Shown here one piece after another: positions 1-8,451 of a DNA stretch of 50,531 nt (position 1 is its first letter; every line of letters starts with the position of its first letter). The stretch spans positions 1 through 50,531 of the forward strand of contig JAIRWY010000019.1 in NCBI GenBank assembly GCA_031268675.1. The letters run 5' to 3'. The notes under the pieces are model-generated. The model saw only the letters and a list, made by a program, of their open reading frames with translations, was not told where the DNA came from and ran no database searches. Made by a program: the position numbers and the translations under genes. Origin of the DNA: Candidatus Ancillula glyptotermitis (GTDB taxonomy: Bacteria > Actinomycetota > Actinomycetes > Actinomycetales > Bifidobacteriaceae).

Positions 1-744
1 CTTCCAAAAACTGATGATGATATAAAATTAGAAAATGATGGTTTTCCGTTTAAGGGTAGAATTGTTGCTGATGAAACATGGGGAGTAACAGATCCAGAAT
101 ATGCAAGAGTATACGGTTACTTATCAGGTAGTTTTGCACATATGGACTACTTGGGCACTGGAATAATAGCAAATCCAATACCTACTTGGCCTAAAGCATC
201 ATCTGAAATATTGGCAATAATGAAAAAGAGAATGAGTGGTGAAGTAGCTAATCCTGATCACCAAAAAGCATTAGAGGAATGCGAAAAAAGCATGCCATCA
301 TTGCGTGGAGGTACAGATGATGGTACAGATAAGAACATAAGTAGATCCAATCAAGTTGGAGAACTCAGGATGAAGATAAAAGAAATGGCAATGCGAGATG
401 AACGATTAGTACCAGAACTTAAAATTTGGTCAAACTGTATGAAGGAAAAAGGGTTCAATTTTGAATATCCACCAATGTCTAAAATTGCTGGGGGAGGACA
501 TGAATTAGACGATAACCATCTTGATAGTTACGGGGAATTTAACGAACTCCTTGCAACTGCAGATGCTGAATGTAAACAAAAGCAACCAGAATTCTTGAAC
601 ACTTGGCATAAAATACTAGATGATGTTGAAGAGCGAGAACTCAAAAATAACCTTGCGCTCTTTGAAGAAGAAAAGGCATATACCGACCAGCTGAAAAAAA
701 ATGCACAAGATTTTATTGACAAGTTCTCTGCGGAAAATGGATGA
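1..744 (+). CDS. Hypothetical Cys-motif protein, 5' end outside window
   Basis: The reading frame is open from base 1, so the gene begins upstream of the window and the ATG at 142 is probably internal. The visible 247 residues are hydrophilic. They contain three Cys, one in the motif SNCMKEKGF and one in DAECKQKQ, and end in a charged helical tail rich in Glu and Lys. The CM-x-x-KG motif recurs in the lipoprotein at 1022-1687 (SECMKPKGW), so the two are probably distant paralogues. By analogy this one would also be exported, but its N-terminus and any signal peptide are not visible. I do not recognise a named family and assign no function. A dyad begins 27 bp after the stop and may act on the next promoter. 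Confidence 0.75.
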   Translation, partial: LPKTDDDIKLENDGFPFKGRIVADETWGVTDPEYARVYGYLSGSFAHMDYLGTGIIANPIPTWPKASSEILAIMKKRMSGEVANPDHQKALEECEKSMPSLRGGTDDGTDKNISRSNQVGELRMKIKEMAMRDERLVPELKIWSNCMKEKGFNFEYPPMSKIAGGGHELDDNHLDSYGEFNELLATADAECKQKQPEFLNTWHKILDDVEERELKNNLALFEEEKAYTDQLKKNAQDFIDKFSAENG

Positions 745-770
745 ACTTGGGCAATTCCTAAAGCTGCACA

Positions 771-805
771 AAGTTTGTCAAGTACTTAAAACACTTGACA
801 AACTT
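771..805. promoter_or_regulatory. Perfect 13-bp inverted repeat over a -35 box
   Basis: AAGTTTGTCAAGT (771-783) and ACTTGACAAACTT (793-805) are exact inverse complements separated by 9 bp. The right arm contains the -35 hexamer TTGACA of the promoter at 795-823. No T-run follows on the plus strand, so an operator fits better than an intrinsic terminator for the upstream gene, although the hairpin could do both. Confidence 0.6.
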
Positions 806-823
806 AAAGTTGTATGCTATAAT
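795..823 (+). promoter_or_regulatory. Consensus sigma-70-type promoter
   Basis: TTGACA (795-800), a 17-bp spacer and TATAAT (818-823), preceded by TGC as an extended -10. This matches the bacterial consensus in every position. It reads into the remnant at 865 and then the lipoprotein gene at 1022. Confidence 0.85.
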
Positions 824-864
824 GCTAAGTAGAACATGATATTCAACTAGTAAAAGGGGAAAAT

Positions 865-1007
865 ATGAATAAGTTCAAAATTGGTCGCAAGGTGCTTGCA
901 ACGCTGTCAAGCGCAGGACTTGCTATAATGGTGAAACGAAATATGGTGTTGATCTTCAGGAAGCATCTGTAACTCCAACCATATGGACTTATACAAGTAA
1001 CTTTTAA
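865..1007 (+). pseudogene. Remnant of a secreted-protein gene (signal peptide plus frameshifted tail)
   Basis: An ATG at 865 follows the Shine-Dalgarno sequence AAAAGGGG and starts a typical export signal (MNKFKIGRKVLATLSSAGLA). That frame stops at 970-972 after only 35 codons. From about 930 another frame continues with protein-like sequence (GETKYGVDLQEASVTPTIW) to a TAA at 1005-1007. The simplest reading is a small exported protein that lost its middle and its frame by deletion. The strong promoter and ribosome site remain intact and now mainly serve the gene at 1022. It could instead be a functional 35-residue peptide; I think that is less likely. Confidence 0.5.
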
Positions 1008-1021
1008 GATAACTGAGTAAA

Positions 1022-1687
1022 ATGACAAGAAAATCTCTTAATTTGTTTTTCGTACTAGCTTTTTCTGCTATGTTCTTGTCTGTGTCTCTATCAGGTTGTT
1101 CAAATTTAAGCAAAGGTTCACTAGCTCCAAAAACTACTAATCTTGATGAATCGCATTTTACTGGACCATATGCAAGTGAGATTTACCAGTTGTACAAAAT
1201 GGTGAAGTCTGAATCTGTTGCAAAACTAATTGAAGATAGTGATATTTCAGAGCAAGATATAAATGATGTAAATAACATGTTCTCAGAATGTATGAAACCA
1301 AAAGGTTGGAAATATGTAGTTGAAAAAGGAAAGGATTTGCAAGTTTCGCCTACTGATGAAAATAAAAATCCAAACTGGGATAAAGAATCGCAAGATGAAG
1401 CTTCATGTAATGCTGAGACAAATTTTTCAGATGTACAAATTCTATACAATACAATCCACAGTAATCCTGAAAAACTTGACCGTTCAAAAATAATAGTAGA
1501 ATGCCTGATTAAAATGGGCACTGTTCCTAACGGCTATACTGTTGATGAGTATAAATATGATTCTGGTGCAGTTGATCAAGTACAACACGGTGTATTTGAA
1601 GAGGCATCAAAGGGCAAAGGTGAAACATCGGACATAGGCCGCAGCATTTCTGTTTGTCAAAATAATCCTCTTGGGTTGAATTTCTAG
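1022..1687 (+). CDS. Putative lipoprotein with repeated Cys motifs
   Basis: The protein has 221 residues. The N-terminus has basic residues, a hydrophobic stretch and the lipobox LSGC with the lipidation Cys at position 26, so it should be anchored on the outer face of the membrane. The mature part holds four further Cys (90, 129, 161, 212) arranged as two similar halves. Each half has a C-[ML]-x-x-x-G element (SECMKPKG, VECLIKMG) followed 39-51 residues later by a second Cys. This suggests an internal duplication with two disulfides. The upstream partial gene shares the CM-x-x-KG element. The gene probably lies on the transcript from the promoter at 795. Function is unknown; a surface or substrate-binding role is possible but unsupported. 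Confidence 0.8.
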   Translation: MTRKSLNLFFVLAFSAMFLSVSLSGCSNLSKGSLAPKTTNLDESHFTGPYASEIYQLYKMVKSESVAKLIEDSDISEQDINDVNNMFSECMKPKGWKYVVEKGKDLQVSPTDENKNPNWDKESQDEASCNAETNFSDVQILYNTIHSNPEKLDRSKIIVECLIKMGTVPNGYTVDEYKYDSGAVDQVQHGVFEEASKGKGETSDIGRSISVCQNNPLGLNF

Positions 1688-1714
1688 TTATCTTTTCTTG
1701 AATTACGCAGAAAC

Positions 1715-1743
1715 CAGTACTTTTGTTATTTGCACTAGTACTG
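1715..1743. promoter_or_regulatory. 7-bp inverted repeat upstream of pfl
   Basis: CAGTACT (1715-1721) and AGTACTG (1737-1743) are exact inverse complements. They lie between the lipoprotein stop and the pfl promoter, about 30 bp before the -35. It could be a regulator site or a weak terminator; there is no T-run. Confidence 0.35.
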
Positions 1744-1756
1744 CTATATTCCAGAT

Positions 1757-1772
1757 GCGGATATATTTCCGC
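1757..1772. promoter_or_regulatory. Candidate operator abutting the pfl -35
   Basis: GCGGA (1757-1761) and TCCGC (1768-1772) form an inverted repeat with a 6-bp AT centre. It ends exactly where the -35 TTGAAA begins. G+C-rich arms are unusual in this AT-rich region. The position suits a repressor or activator responding to redox or carbon state, but it does not match the Rex consensus. Confidence 0.4.
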
Positions 1773-1801
1773 TTGAAAATGTCATGGGGGTGTGGTATAA
1801 T
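1773..1801 (+). promoter_or_regulatory. pfl promoter (leaderless)
   Basis: TTGAAA (1773-1778), 17-bp spacer, TATAAT (1796-1801), extended -10 reading TGTGGTATAAT. The ATG at 1808 lies 7 bases after the last -10 base, where transcription should start. Confidence 0.85.
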
Positions 1802-1807
1802 GCTAGT

Positions 1808-4135
1808 ATGGGAAAAGAGTGCGGGCAAGATATAGACGGCATGTTTGAAAACTACACCTCAGTTCACTGGCGTAGCTTTAAGAGTGGTGCGTGGTCAAAT
1901 TTTGAAAGTCGTACGATAAATGTGCGCAACTTCATACAGAACAACCTGAAATCATATTCTGGTTCAAGTGATTTTCTTGCTGGTCCATCAGAGCGTACGC
2001 TCTCCATCTGGAAGACTCTTGAGGACAAGTATTTTGCCGTTGAAAGGTCCAAGCGTGTTTTTGCTGTTGAAAAAAATATTCCAGCAGATATAAACGCATT
2101 TACACCTGGTTATATCAGCCAAGAAGATAAGGTTGTGGTTGGACTTCAGACTGATCAAGCACTCAAGCGTCCGATTATGCCGCTAGAAGGTTGGCGTAGT
2201 GTTGAAAAAGCACTGAATGAGATTGGCGAAGAGGTCAATTGCGAACTTGCGGAAATATTCACCAAGTATGTACGAACGCATAATGATACTGTCTTCAAAC
2301 TTTATACTCCACGCATTAAAAAATGCAGATCTTCGCATATACTATCTGCACTTCCAGATAATGCCGCACGCGGTCGTTTAATCGGCGACTATCGGCGCTT
2401 GCCACTATATGGTTTGGATTATCTAGTTGCTGCAAAATTGAGGGACTTGAATGAGAATATGCAGATTAGCACAAGTGAAGATGGCGTGTTGAAGTTGCGA
2501 GAAGAGTTGCAATGGCAAATTTCTGCACTTAAAGAATTGGGCAAGATGGCTAATACATACGGTTTTGACATTTCCAAGCCTGCACAAAACTCGCGTGAAG
2601 CTGTTCAGTGGTTGTATTTTGCATATTTAGGCGCGATTAAACAACAAGATGGTGCAGCGATGTCAGTTGGTCGTATCGATGCATTTCTTGACATCTACTT
2701 TGAGCGCGACTTAGCAGAAGGTACAATCAACGAGCAGGAAATTCAGGAACTTGTTGATAACTTGGTGATAAAACTGCGCATTGTGCGATTTCTACGCATG
2801 CATGCATTTGATGAGATGTACAGTGGAGATCCTATGTGGGCAACTGTTACGCTTGCTGGTATTAGTAGTTCTGGTGTTTCAATGGTTACTAAAACTTCGT
2901 ATAGGATACTGCAAACTTTGTATAACCTTGGTCCTGCTCCAGAACCTAACTTGACCGTGTTATGGCACAAGGATCTTCCAGAAAACTTCAAGAATTTCTG
3001 TACTTGTTTATCTATAGAAACTTCAACAATTCAGTATGAAAATGATGATCTGATTCGTGAGGCGTATAATGATGATACATCTATTGCGTGTTGTGTTTCA
3101 CCAGTGCCAAAATCTGATGGAAATGAGAGTATTCAGTTGTTTGGTGCGCGCATGAATGGACTAAAGGCGTTGTTGTATGGACTAAATGGTGGTCGCGATG
3201 AATTAACTGGTGTTCAAATCTTTGCCCCAGAAGTTGTTCAGGCGTTTGAGGGGGAAGTTCTGGACTTTGAAACTGTGTGGGAGAAGCATTTTAAGCCTTC
3301 AATATGGCATTTGACTGAGATTTATATTGAGGCGTTGAATATAATCCACTACTCACATGACCGATATTTTTACGAAAGTCTGGAAATGGCACTGCATGAT
3401 ACACATCTTAAGCGCACAATGGGCTGTGGTTTAGCTGGTCTATCTCATATAGTTGACAGCTTGTCTGCAATTAAGTACGCAAAAGTTACTGTAAAACGAG
3501 ACGAAACTGGACTAATTACTGGTTATGAAGTAGATGGAGATTTTCCAACTTACGGTAATGATGATGATCGTGCAGATGATATTGCGAAGGCAGTTGTTCA
3601 AGAGATAGATAATGCTTTGAATACGCAAAAAATGTACCGTGATGCAATTCCAACACTTTCACTTCTCACTATTACCGCCAATGTTACATACGGGAAGAAG
3701 ACTGGTGATACACCAGATGGGCGCAAGTCTGGTACTCCACTTGCACCAGGCGCAAATCCATCAAACGGTGTTGATCATGAAGGTGTTTATGCAAGCATGC
3801 TCTCGGTGGGCAAGATTCCATTTTCAAATGCGTATGACGGCATTTCACTAACTACAACGATTTTGCCCAGCGCGCTCGGAGATAACAGGGATTCGCAAGT
3901 GCAGATGTTAAAAACTATTCTTGATAGAATGTTCATTGGAGTAGATGGGTCTAGGTTGTATCACACGAACATAAATGTACTAACGCGTGAAATTTTACAG
4001 GAAGCATTTGATCATCCAGAAGACCCTCGTTTTAATAATTTGTGCATTCGAATTAGCGGTTATTGTGTGTTGTGGAACAGACTAACTACTGAGCAACGCC
4101 TTGATATTCTAAACCGTACTTTCCATGCAAAGTAA
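1808..4135 (+). CDS. pflB: Pyruvate formate-lyase (formate C-acetyltransferase)
   Basis: This cytoplasmic glycyl-radical enzyme converts pyruvate and CoA to acetyl-CoA and formate. With the start at 1808 it has 775 residues, normal for the family. The catalytic Cys pair is present (C428-C429 in IACCVSP). The C-terminal radical loop reads RISGYCV with the radical glycine at G751, 24 residues from the end, as in known PFLs. The usual Ala two residues after the glycine is Cys here. An ATG at 1784 lies upstream of the -10 and cannot be the start of the transcript from this promoter, so I chose 1808, which is leaderless with no Shine-Dalgarno. No pflA activase gene lies in the window, though one must exist for activity. 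The glycosyltransferase follows after 17 bp. Confidence 0.95.
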   Translation: MGKECGQDIDGMFENYTSVHWRSFKSGAWSNFESRTINVRNFIQNNLKSYSGSSDFLAGPSERTLSIWKTLEDKYFAVERSKRVFAVEKNIPADINAFTPGYISQEDKVVVGLQTDQALKRPIMPLEGWRSVEKALNEIGEEVNCELAEIFTKYVRTHNDTVFKLYTPRIKKCRSSHILSALPDNAARGRLIGDYRRLPLYGLDYLVAAKLRDLNENMQISTSEDGVLKLREELQWQISALKELGKMANTYGFDISKPAQNSREAVQWLYFAYLGAIKQQDGAAMSVGRIDAFLDIYFERDLAEGTINEQEIQELVDNLVIKLRIVRFLRMHAFDEMYSGDPMWATVTLAGISSSGVSMVTKTSYRILQTLYNLGPAPEPNLTVLWHKDLPENFKNFCTCLSIETSTIQYENDDLIREAYNDDTSIACCVSPVPKSDGNESIQLFGARMNGLKALLYGLNGGRDELTGVQIFAPEVVQAFEGEVLDFETVWEKHFKPSIWHLTEIYIEALNIIHYSHDRYFYESLEMALHDTHLKRTMGCGLAGLSHIVDSLSAIKYAKVTVKRDETGLITGYEVDGDFPTYGNDDDRADDIAKAVVQEIDNALNTQKMYRDAIPTLSLLTITANVTYGKKTGDTPDGRKSGTPLAPGANPSNGVDHEGVYASMLSVGKIPFSNAYDGISLTTTILPSALGDNRDSQVQMLKTILDRMFIGVDGSRLYHTNINVLTREILQEAFDHPEDPRFNNLCIRISGYCVLWNRLTTEQRLDILNRTFHAK

Positions 4136-4152
4136 AGGTGGATTAAATACTA

Positions 4153-4932
4153 GTGAAGATTGCATTGTGTATTCCAACTTATTGCGAAGCCGATAACATC
4201 GCAAAGTTACTATACGAGATAGACCAGTTACTTGTTGAGAAGAGGTTAAATCTTGATGTTTTTGTACTTGACGATAATTCACCAGATGGTACAGCAAAAA
4301 ATGCACTAGATACACAGAGCAAGTTGAAAAGTCTAGCTGTGAAAATTATTTCAGGAGAAAAAGCAGGTCTTGGATCAGCATACAAGCGAGCATTTGAAGA
4401 ACTTATTTCAACTGGTAATTATACGCATATTGTGCAAATGGATGCGGATTTCTCACACCCAGTAAGTTCGCTTGTTGATTTTATTAAACTTGCAGAAGAC
4501 GATATTCAACTAGCAATAGGTAGTCGTTATATAAAAGGTGGTTCAATTAAGAACTGGTCAGCTTTGCGCAGTCTTATCTCCAAGTTCGGAAACTTCTACC
4601 TGAAAATGCAACTTAATAGTCGTCAGTTAGATTTTAGACTTGCTGATTATACAGGCGGTTTTAATATGTACAGTGCCGAACTTTTGCAGTATATACTACC
4701 AGATTTGCATGAATGTGGTTATACGATTCAGGTAGAATTGAAGTTTTTTGCACTTAACAGATTGGAGAAATTGCATCTACTAGATAAAGTGGTTGAATTT
4801 CCAATAGTTTTTGAAGATCGCACAGTTGGTGTTTCCAAAATGCCTAAAAGTACTGTTTTTAACACGCTGAAGTTAATTGCGCGTCTAAGAAAATTCAAAC
4901 ACTTGCAGAATTTGCCAGAATGTTGTCGTTAA
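4153..4932 (+). CDS. Glycosyltransferase family 2, polyprenol-phosphate mannose synthase-like
   Basis: The protein has 259 residues and belongs to the GT-A fold family 2, most like dolichol/polyprenol-phosphate mannosyltransferases (DPM1, actinobacterial Ppm1). The N-terminus ALCIPTYCEADNI, the DDNSPDGTA motif and the DAD metal site in VQMDADFSHP are all typical, as is GSRYIKGGSIKNW. It would move mannose from GDP-mannose to a polyprenyl phosphate at the inner membrane face for glycan or lipoglycan assembly. It has no C-terminal membrane domain, so it is the short DPM1-type form. The GTG start follows AAAGGTGG just after pfl, so the two are probably co-transcribed. The donor sugar cannot be proven from sequence. 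Confidence 0.85.
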   Translation: MKIALCIPTYCEADNIAKLLYEIDQLLVEKRLNLDVFVLDDNSPDGTAKNALDTQSKLKSLAVKIISGEKAGLGSAYKRAFEELISTGNYTHIVQMDADFSHPVSSLVDFIKLAEDDIQLAIGSRYIKGGSIKNWSALRSLISKFGNFYLKMQLNSRQLDFRLADYTGGFNMYSAELLQYILPDLHECGYTIQVELKFFALNRLEKLHLLDKVVEFPIVFEDRTVGVSKMPKSTVFNTLKLIARLRKFKHLQNLPECCR

Positions 4933-5002
4933 TTGTCATAATTCTTGTCGTTAATTGTCGTTAATGTTGTTGTGTTTGCAAATGCAGAAAAACTTGCAGT
5001 TG

Positions 5003-6604
5003 TTATTGGTGGACCTGAAGTTTCGGAACTGATTCTAGCAGTTGTACAATATATTCATCGGTTGGATTTTCAATAATTTCATGAGTATTGCCATAACCAG
5101 CAATTTGTCCATTATGCATTACTATTATATTGTGAGCATATTGTGTAATAAGGTTGATGTCATGCGTGATGAAGATTATACTAAGGTTCGTTTCTTGTTG
5201 AATTTCACGCAGAAGATTAAGAATCTGAAACTCGGTTTGAACATCAAGTGCACTTGTTGGTTCATCACACAGAAGAATTTCACACTGAGTTGCCAATGCA
5301 CGCGCAATTGATACTCGCTGTTTTTGCCCACCGCTGAGTTCATGCGGATAACGAGTGGCAAGCTTTTCATCAAGGTGCACTTTTTGCAGAAGTTCTTTTA
5401 CATACTGAGTCTGAGCATTCTTTTCAACTACATTATAATTTACCACACCTTCAAGAATTATGTCTTCAATTTTCATGCGTGGATCTAACGAGTGGTTTGG
5501 ATTCTGGAAAATCATCTGCACATTTTGGCGAAAACGCGCCTTTTGTGACTTTGACATTTTCGCAACACTTACGCCGTGATAATTTACATCACCTTTTTGA
5601 GCGTAGAGAATCCCAGAGATGACTTTAATTAGTGTAGTTTTACCAGAACCACTTTCTCCAACAATGCCCAAAACTTCATTTTCATGCAGGCTCAAGGACA
5701 CATTTTTCACAGCATGCTTTTTTCCATACTGCACACTAATCCCAGTTGCTGTTAAAATCTGCGAGTTTTGCTCCTGAATTTGCAATGTGTTGATTTTTTG
5801 CTTGTTCAGTGCAATCTGCAAAAGTTGTTGAGTGTAAGCTTCTTTCGGATTGTAAATGCTCCTAGATTCTTCAATTACTCGTCCATTTTGCATTACAAAA
5901 ACATAGTCTGCTATATTTGCAACAACTGCAATATCATGTGTGATGAACAAAATCTTGGTGTCAGTTTGACTAGATAATTCCTTAAGAAGTTCTAAAATAA
6001 CTTTCTGCGTGGTAACATCAAGTGCAGTAGTTGGCTCATCGCATATTAGAACTTTGGGTGAGTTAATCAAAGCAGCAGCAATTAGAATGCGTTGAAGTTG
6101 TCCTCCTGAAAACTGGTGTGGATAATCATTATATCTGGTGCGTGCATTTTTGATGCCAACTTTTTCTAGCCATTGAATTACTAGTTCTTTTACCTCATAT
6201 TTAGGCAGCCTCGGATTATGTGCTCGCACACTCTCAGCAACTTGGTATCCAATCTTCATAGTAGGATCTGCATATGCAAATGAATCCTGAAATACCATCG
6301 CGATGCTTTTTCCACGAATTTTCTGCATTTGTTTATTGCTTAGAGTCAGTAAATCCACAGTTTGCGTTTTTTGAGCATCACTATTGAATTGAAAATCATC
6401 ATCATGAAGGATTTGACCAGAAGTTATAATTGCGTTCTTCTCTAAAAGCCCCATAATTGCACGCGCAGTAACAGATTTACCAGAACCGCTTTCGCCCACA
6501 ATTGCTGTGATTTTTGCATGGTCAAGGTTCAAGTTGACATCTTGTACTGCGTGTATAATCTGTCCAGAAGTGCTGAAATTTATACTGAGGTTCTTAATTT
6601 GCAT
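5003..6604 (-). CDS. Oligopeptide ABC transporter, fused double ATPase (OppD-OppF type)
   Basis: Two complete ATPase domains sit in one chain of 533 residues. Each has Walker A (GESGSGKSV, GESGSGKTT), a signature motif (FSGGQLQR, LSGGQKQR), Walker B followed by DEPT, and a switch His (FITHD). It powers the permeases encoded just upstream. The start at 6604 is set by a perfect AAAGGAGG Shine-Dalgarno and gives an 11-bp overlap with the previous permease gene. The DppD-DppF style fusion is common in actinobacteria. It is the last gene of the operon and ends tail-to-tail with the glycosyltransferase gene, with a 70-bp gap. Confidence 0.93.
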   Translation of the reverse strand: MQIKNLSINFSTSGQIIHAVQDVNLNLDHAKITAIVGESGSGKSVTARAIMGLLEKNAIITSGQILHDDDFQFNSDAQKTQTVDLLTLSNKQMQKIRGKSIAMVFQDSFAYADPTMKIGYQVAESVRAHNPRLPKYEVKELVIQWLEKVGIKNARTRYNDYPHQFSGGQLQRILIAAALINSPKVLICDEPTTALDVTTQKVILELLKELSSQTDTKILFITHDIAVVANIADYVFVMQNGRVIEESRSIYNPKEAYTQQLLQIALNKQKINTLQIQEQNSQILTATGISVQYGKKHAVKNVSLSLHENEVLGIVGESGSGKTTLIKVISGILYAQKGDVNYHGVSVAKMSKSQKARFRQNVQMIFQNPNHSLDPRMKIEDIILEGVVNYNVVEKNAQTQYVKELLQKVHLDEKLATRYPHELSGGQKQRVSIARALATQCEILLCDEPTSALDVQTEFQILNLLREIQQETNLSIIFITHDINLITQYAHNIIVMHNGQIAGYGNTHEIIENPTDEYIVQLLESVPKLQVHQ

Positions 6605-7445
6605 AATCCTCCTTTGACAGGAACTGGTAACGAGAATCATAAACATCTCTAATTGCATCTGCAATAAAATTCATCGCCAGCACTATAAACACCAAAATTG
6701 CGCCTGGAATTAGCAACTCATGAGGAGCAATCTGGATGTTGCTCTGTCCAATTTGAATTAACACACCAAGAGAAGTGTCTGGAGATTTTAATCCCACACC
6801 TAAGAAGGATAATCCAGCTTCTGAAAAAATATAACCAGGAATTGCAATTGCAATATCAAGAATTATTATGGACATGATATTAGGAAGTAGATGTTTTATT
6901 ATGATTTTAGGTAGTCTTGAACCGAGCATCTGTGCAGCAATTACGAAGTCATAATTCAGGAACTTGAGGAAAAGACCACGAACCTGCCTTGCGGTTGGAC
7001 ACCAAGCAGTAACAGTAAGTGCGAACAACATCGCGCCAAAACTGTTGCCCAGCCATATCAGCAGTAGCATAGTGATGAGCAAATCTGGAAGTGATGTTAT
7101 AATCTCAATGAGACGCATCATGAACGAATCCACGCGCCGTCCAAAAAACACCATGATTGAACCATACGAGATACCAATTACTAGTTGTATAATTGTTGCA
7201 ATGACCGCGATAATCAGCGAGTTCTGGGTTCCAAGTAGTACGCGCATGAGTAAATCACGTCCAAGATTATCAGTTCCAAATGGATGCTGCCAACTTGGTC
7301 CAGAGTTTCGGTCATCAACAACAATTGTTACAGAATCGCCATGCACAAAAAACGGACCAATAAATGCAGTTAATACCAGAAGTAGGAATCCAACTATCCA
7401 AAAAACGGTTGCTCTTCTATGTCTTAGGTAATGCTTAAGTTTCAT
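6594..7445 (-). CDS. Oligopeptide ABC transporter permease (OppC type)
   Basis: This integral membrane permease has 283 residues. It has an N-terminal membrane helix, a periplasmic-type loop with GTDNLGRDLLMRVLLG typical of OppC/DppC, and the ATPase-contacting EAA loop near AAQMLGSRLPKIIIKHLLPN. The ATG at 7445 overlaps the stop of the preceding permease gene as ATGA, which indicates translational coupling and rules out the longer upstream frame. It pairs with the OppB-type permease to form the channel for imported peptides. Confidence 0.92.
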   Translation of the reverse strand: MKLKHYLRHRRATVFWIVGFLLLVLTAFIGPFFVHGDSVTIVVDDRNSGPSWQHPFGTDNLGRDLLMRVLLGTQNSLIIAVIATIIQLVIGISYGSIMVFFGRRVDSFMMRLIEIITSLPDLLITMLLLIWLGNSFGAMLFALTVTAWCPTARQVRGLFLKFLNYDFVIAAQMLGSRLPKIIIKHLLPNIMSIIILDIAIAIPGYIFSEAGLSFLGVGLKSPDTSLGVLIQIGQSNIQIAPHELLIPGAILVFIVLAMNFIADAIRDVYDSRYQFLSKEDYAN

Positions 7446-8422
7446 CGCATTGCACCTCGTTGATTTCTTGTTGCAAATGGGTTGATTCTGGGATCGACAA
7501 GCTTGTAGCAAATGTCTGTAATCATGATGAAAAAGACGTATATAGCAGCTAAAAGAAGTGTCGTGGCTAAAATCATGGGCATATCACGCTCTTGAACTGC
7601 TGTAATATAGTACTTTCCAAGACCAGGAATATTGAAGATGCTCTCAACAAAAAACGAGCCTGTAATTCCCATTGCGAGCGTTAAAGGTAGTCCTGTTATA
7701 ATAGGAATAAAAGAGTTGCGAATTACATGGTCTTTAATAATCTTGAACTCGCTTAAACCTCGTGCACGTGCGCTCACAATATACTCTGATGAAATTGTAT
7801 CAAGAACTGAATTACGCAGAAGGCGCGAATAACTGGAGATATAGCCAAGAGAGCCAACGATTGTGGGAAGAACTGTATATTTCCAGCCTCCAAACCAAGT
7901 TTCAGACCCTTTAGGCCAACCAATTACTGGAAAAAGTCCAAGTTCACCAGCAATATACCGTTGAAGCAAAATTGCCACAATCATGAGAGGAACTGAAATA
8001 ATTACAACTGAAAATATGCGCACGAACTTGTCTATTAACCGCCCCTTAAAATATGCCGCAAGTATGCCCAGAACCATACCAAGTGGAATACCGAGCAACA
8101 TCTGCTGAATTCCAAGCCGTATAGATGCAGGAGCGCGAAAGAGTATTGTCTCCTTAACATCAGATTCTGGATTTACCACACTTACTCCAAAATCTCCTCG
8201 CGCAACATTTCCTAGTGTATCAAAGTATCGCTCAACAACTGGTTTATTCAACCCATATCGCTCTTCTAAAACTTTGTGTTGGCTCTCACTCATCTTCTCG
8301 GCTCTTGCTGCAAGCGGATCTCCTGGTACAGTATTAAGTAGGAAAAAAGTGAAAGTCAAGATTAAGAATAATGTCAGAAACATTTTCAACACCGACTTTA
8401 TGACGAATTTCAAGACTTCCAC
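7442..8422 (-). CDS. Oligopeptide ABC transporter permease (OppB type)
   Basis: The permease has about 326 residues and six predicted membrane helices. It carries the family landmarks LNTVPGDPLA, ERYGLNKPV and the EAA loop SARARGLSEFKIIKDHVIRN. Two GTG codons compete as start. The one at 8422 has AGGTGG at a suitable distance, while for the one at 8431 the same element lies too close. I therefore prefer 8422. The gene lies 29 bp after the binding-lipoprotein gene and overlaps the next permease gene by 4 bp. Confidence 0.9.
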   Translation of the reverse strand: MEVLKFVIKSVLKMFLTLFLILTFTFFLLNTVPGDPLAARAEKMSESQHKVLEERYGLNKPVVERYFDTLGNVARGDFGVSVVNPESDVKETILFRAPASIRLGIQQMLLGIPLGMVLGILAAYFKGRLIDKFVRIFSVVIISVPLMIVAILLQRYIAGELGLFPVIGWPKGSETWFGGWKYTVLPTIVGSLGYISSYSRLLRNSVLDTISSEYIVSARARGLSEFKIIKDHVIRNSFIPIITGLPLTLAMGITGSFFVESIFNIPGLGKYYITAVQERDMPMILATTLLLAAIYVFFIMITDICYKLVDPRINPFATRNQRGAMR

Positions 8423-8451
8423 TTTTTCCACCTATTTTTTTTTGGTCTTCA

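Noticed and set aside
4923-4959. Two copies of TTGTCGTTAATTGTC, 22 bp apart, at the end of the glycosyltransferase gene
   Set aside because: A short slippage-type duplication between convergent genes with no promoter, dyad or attachment-site context.
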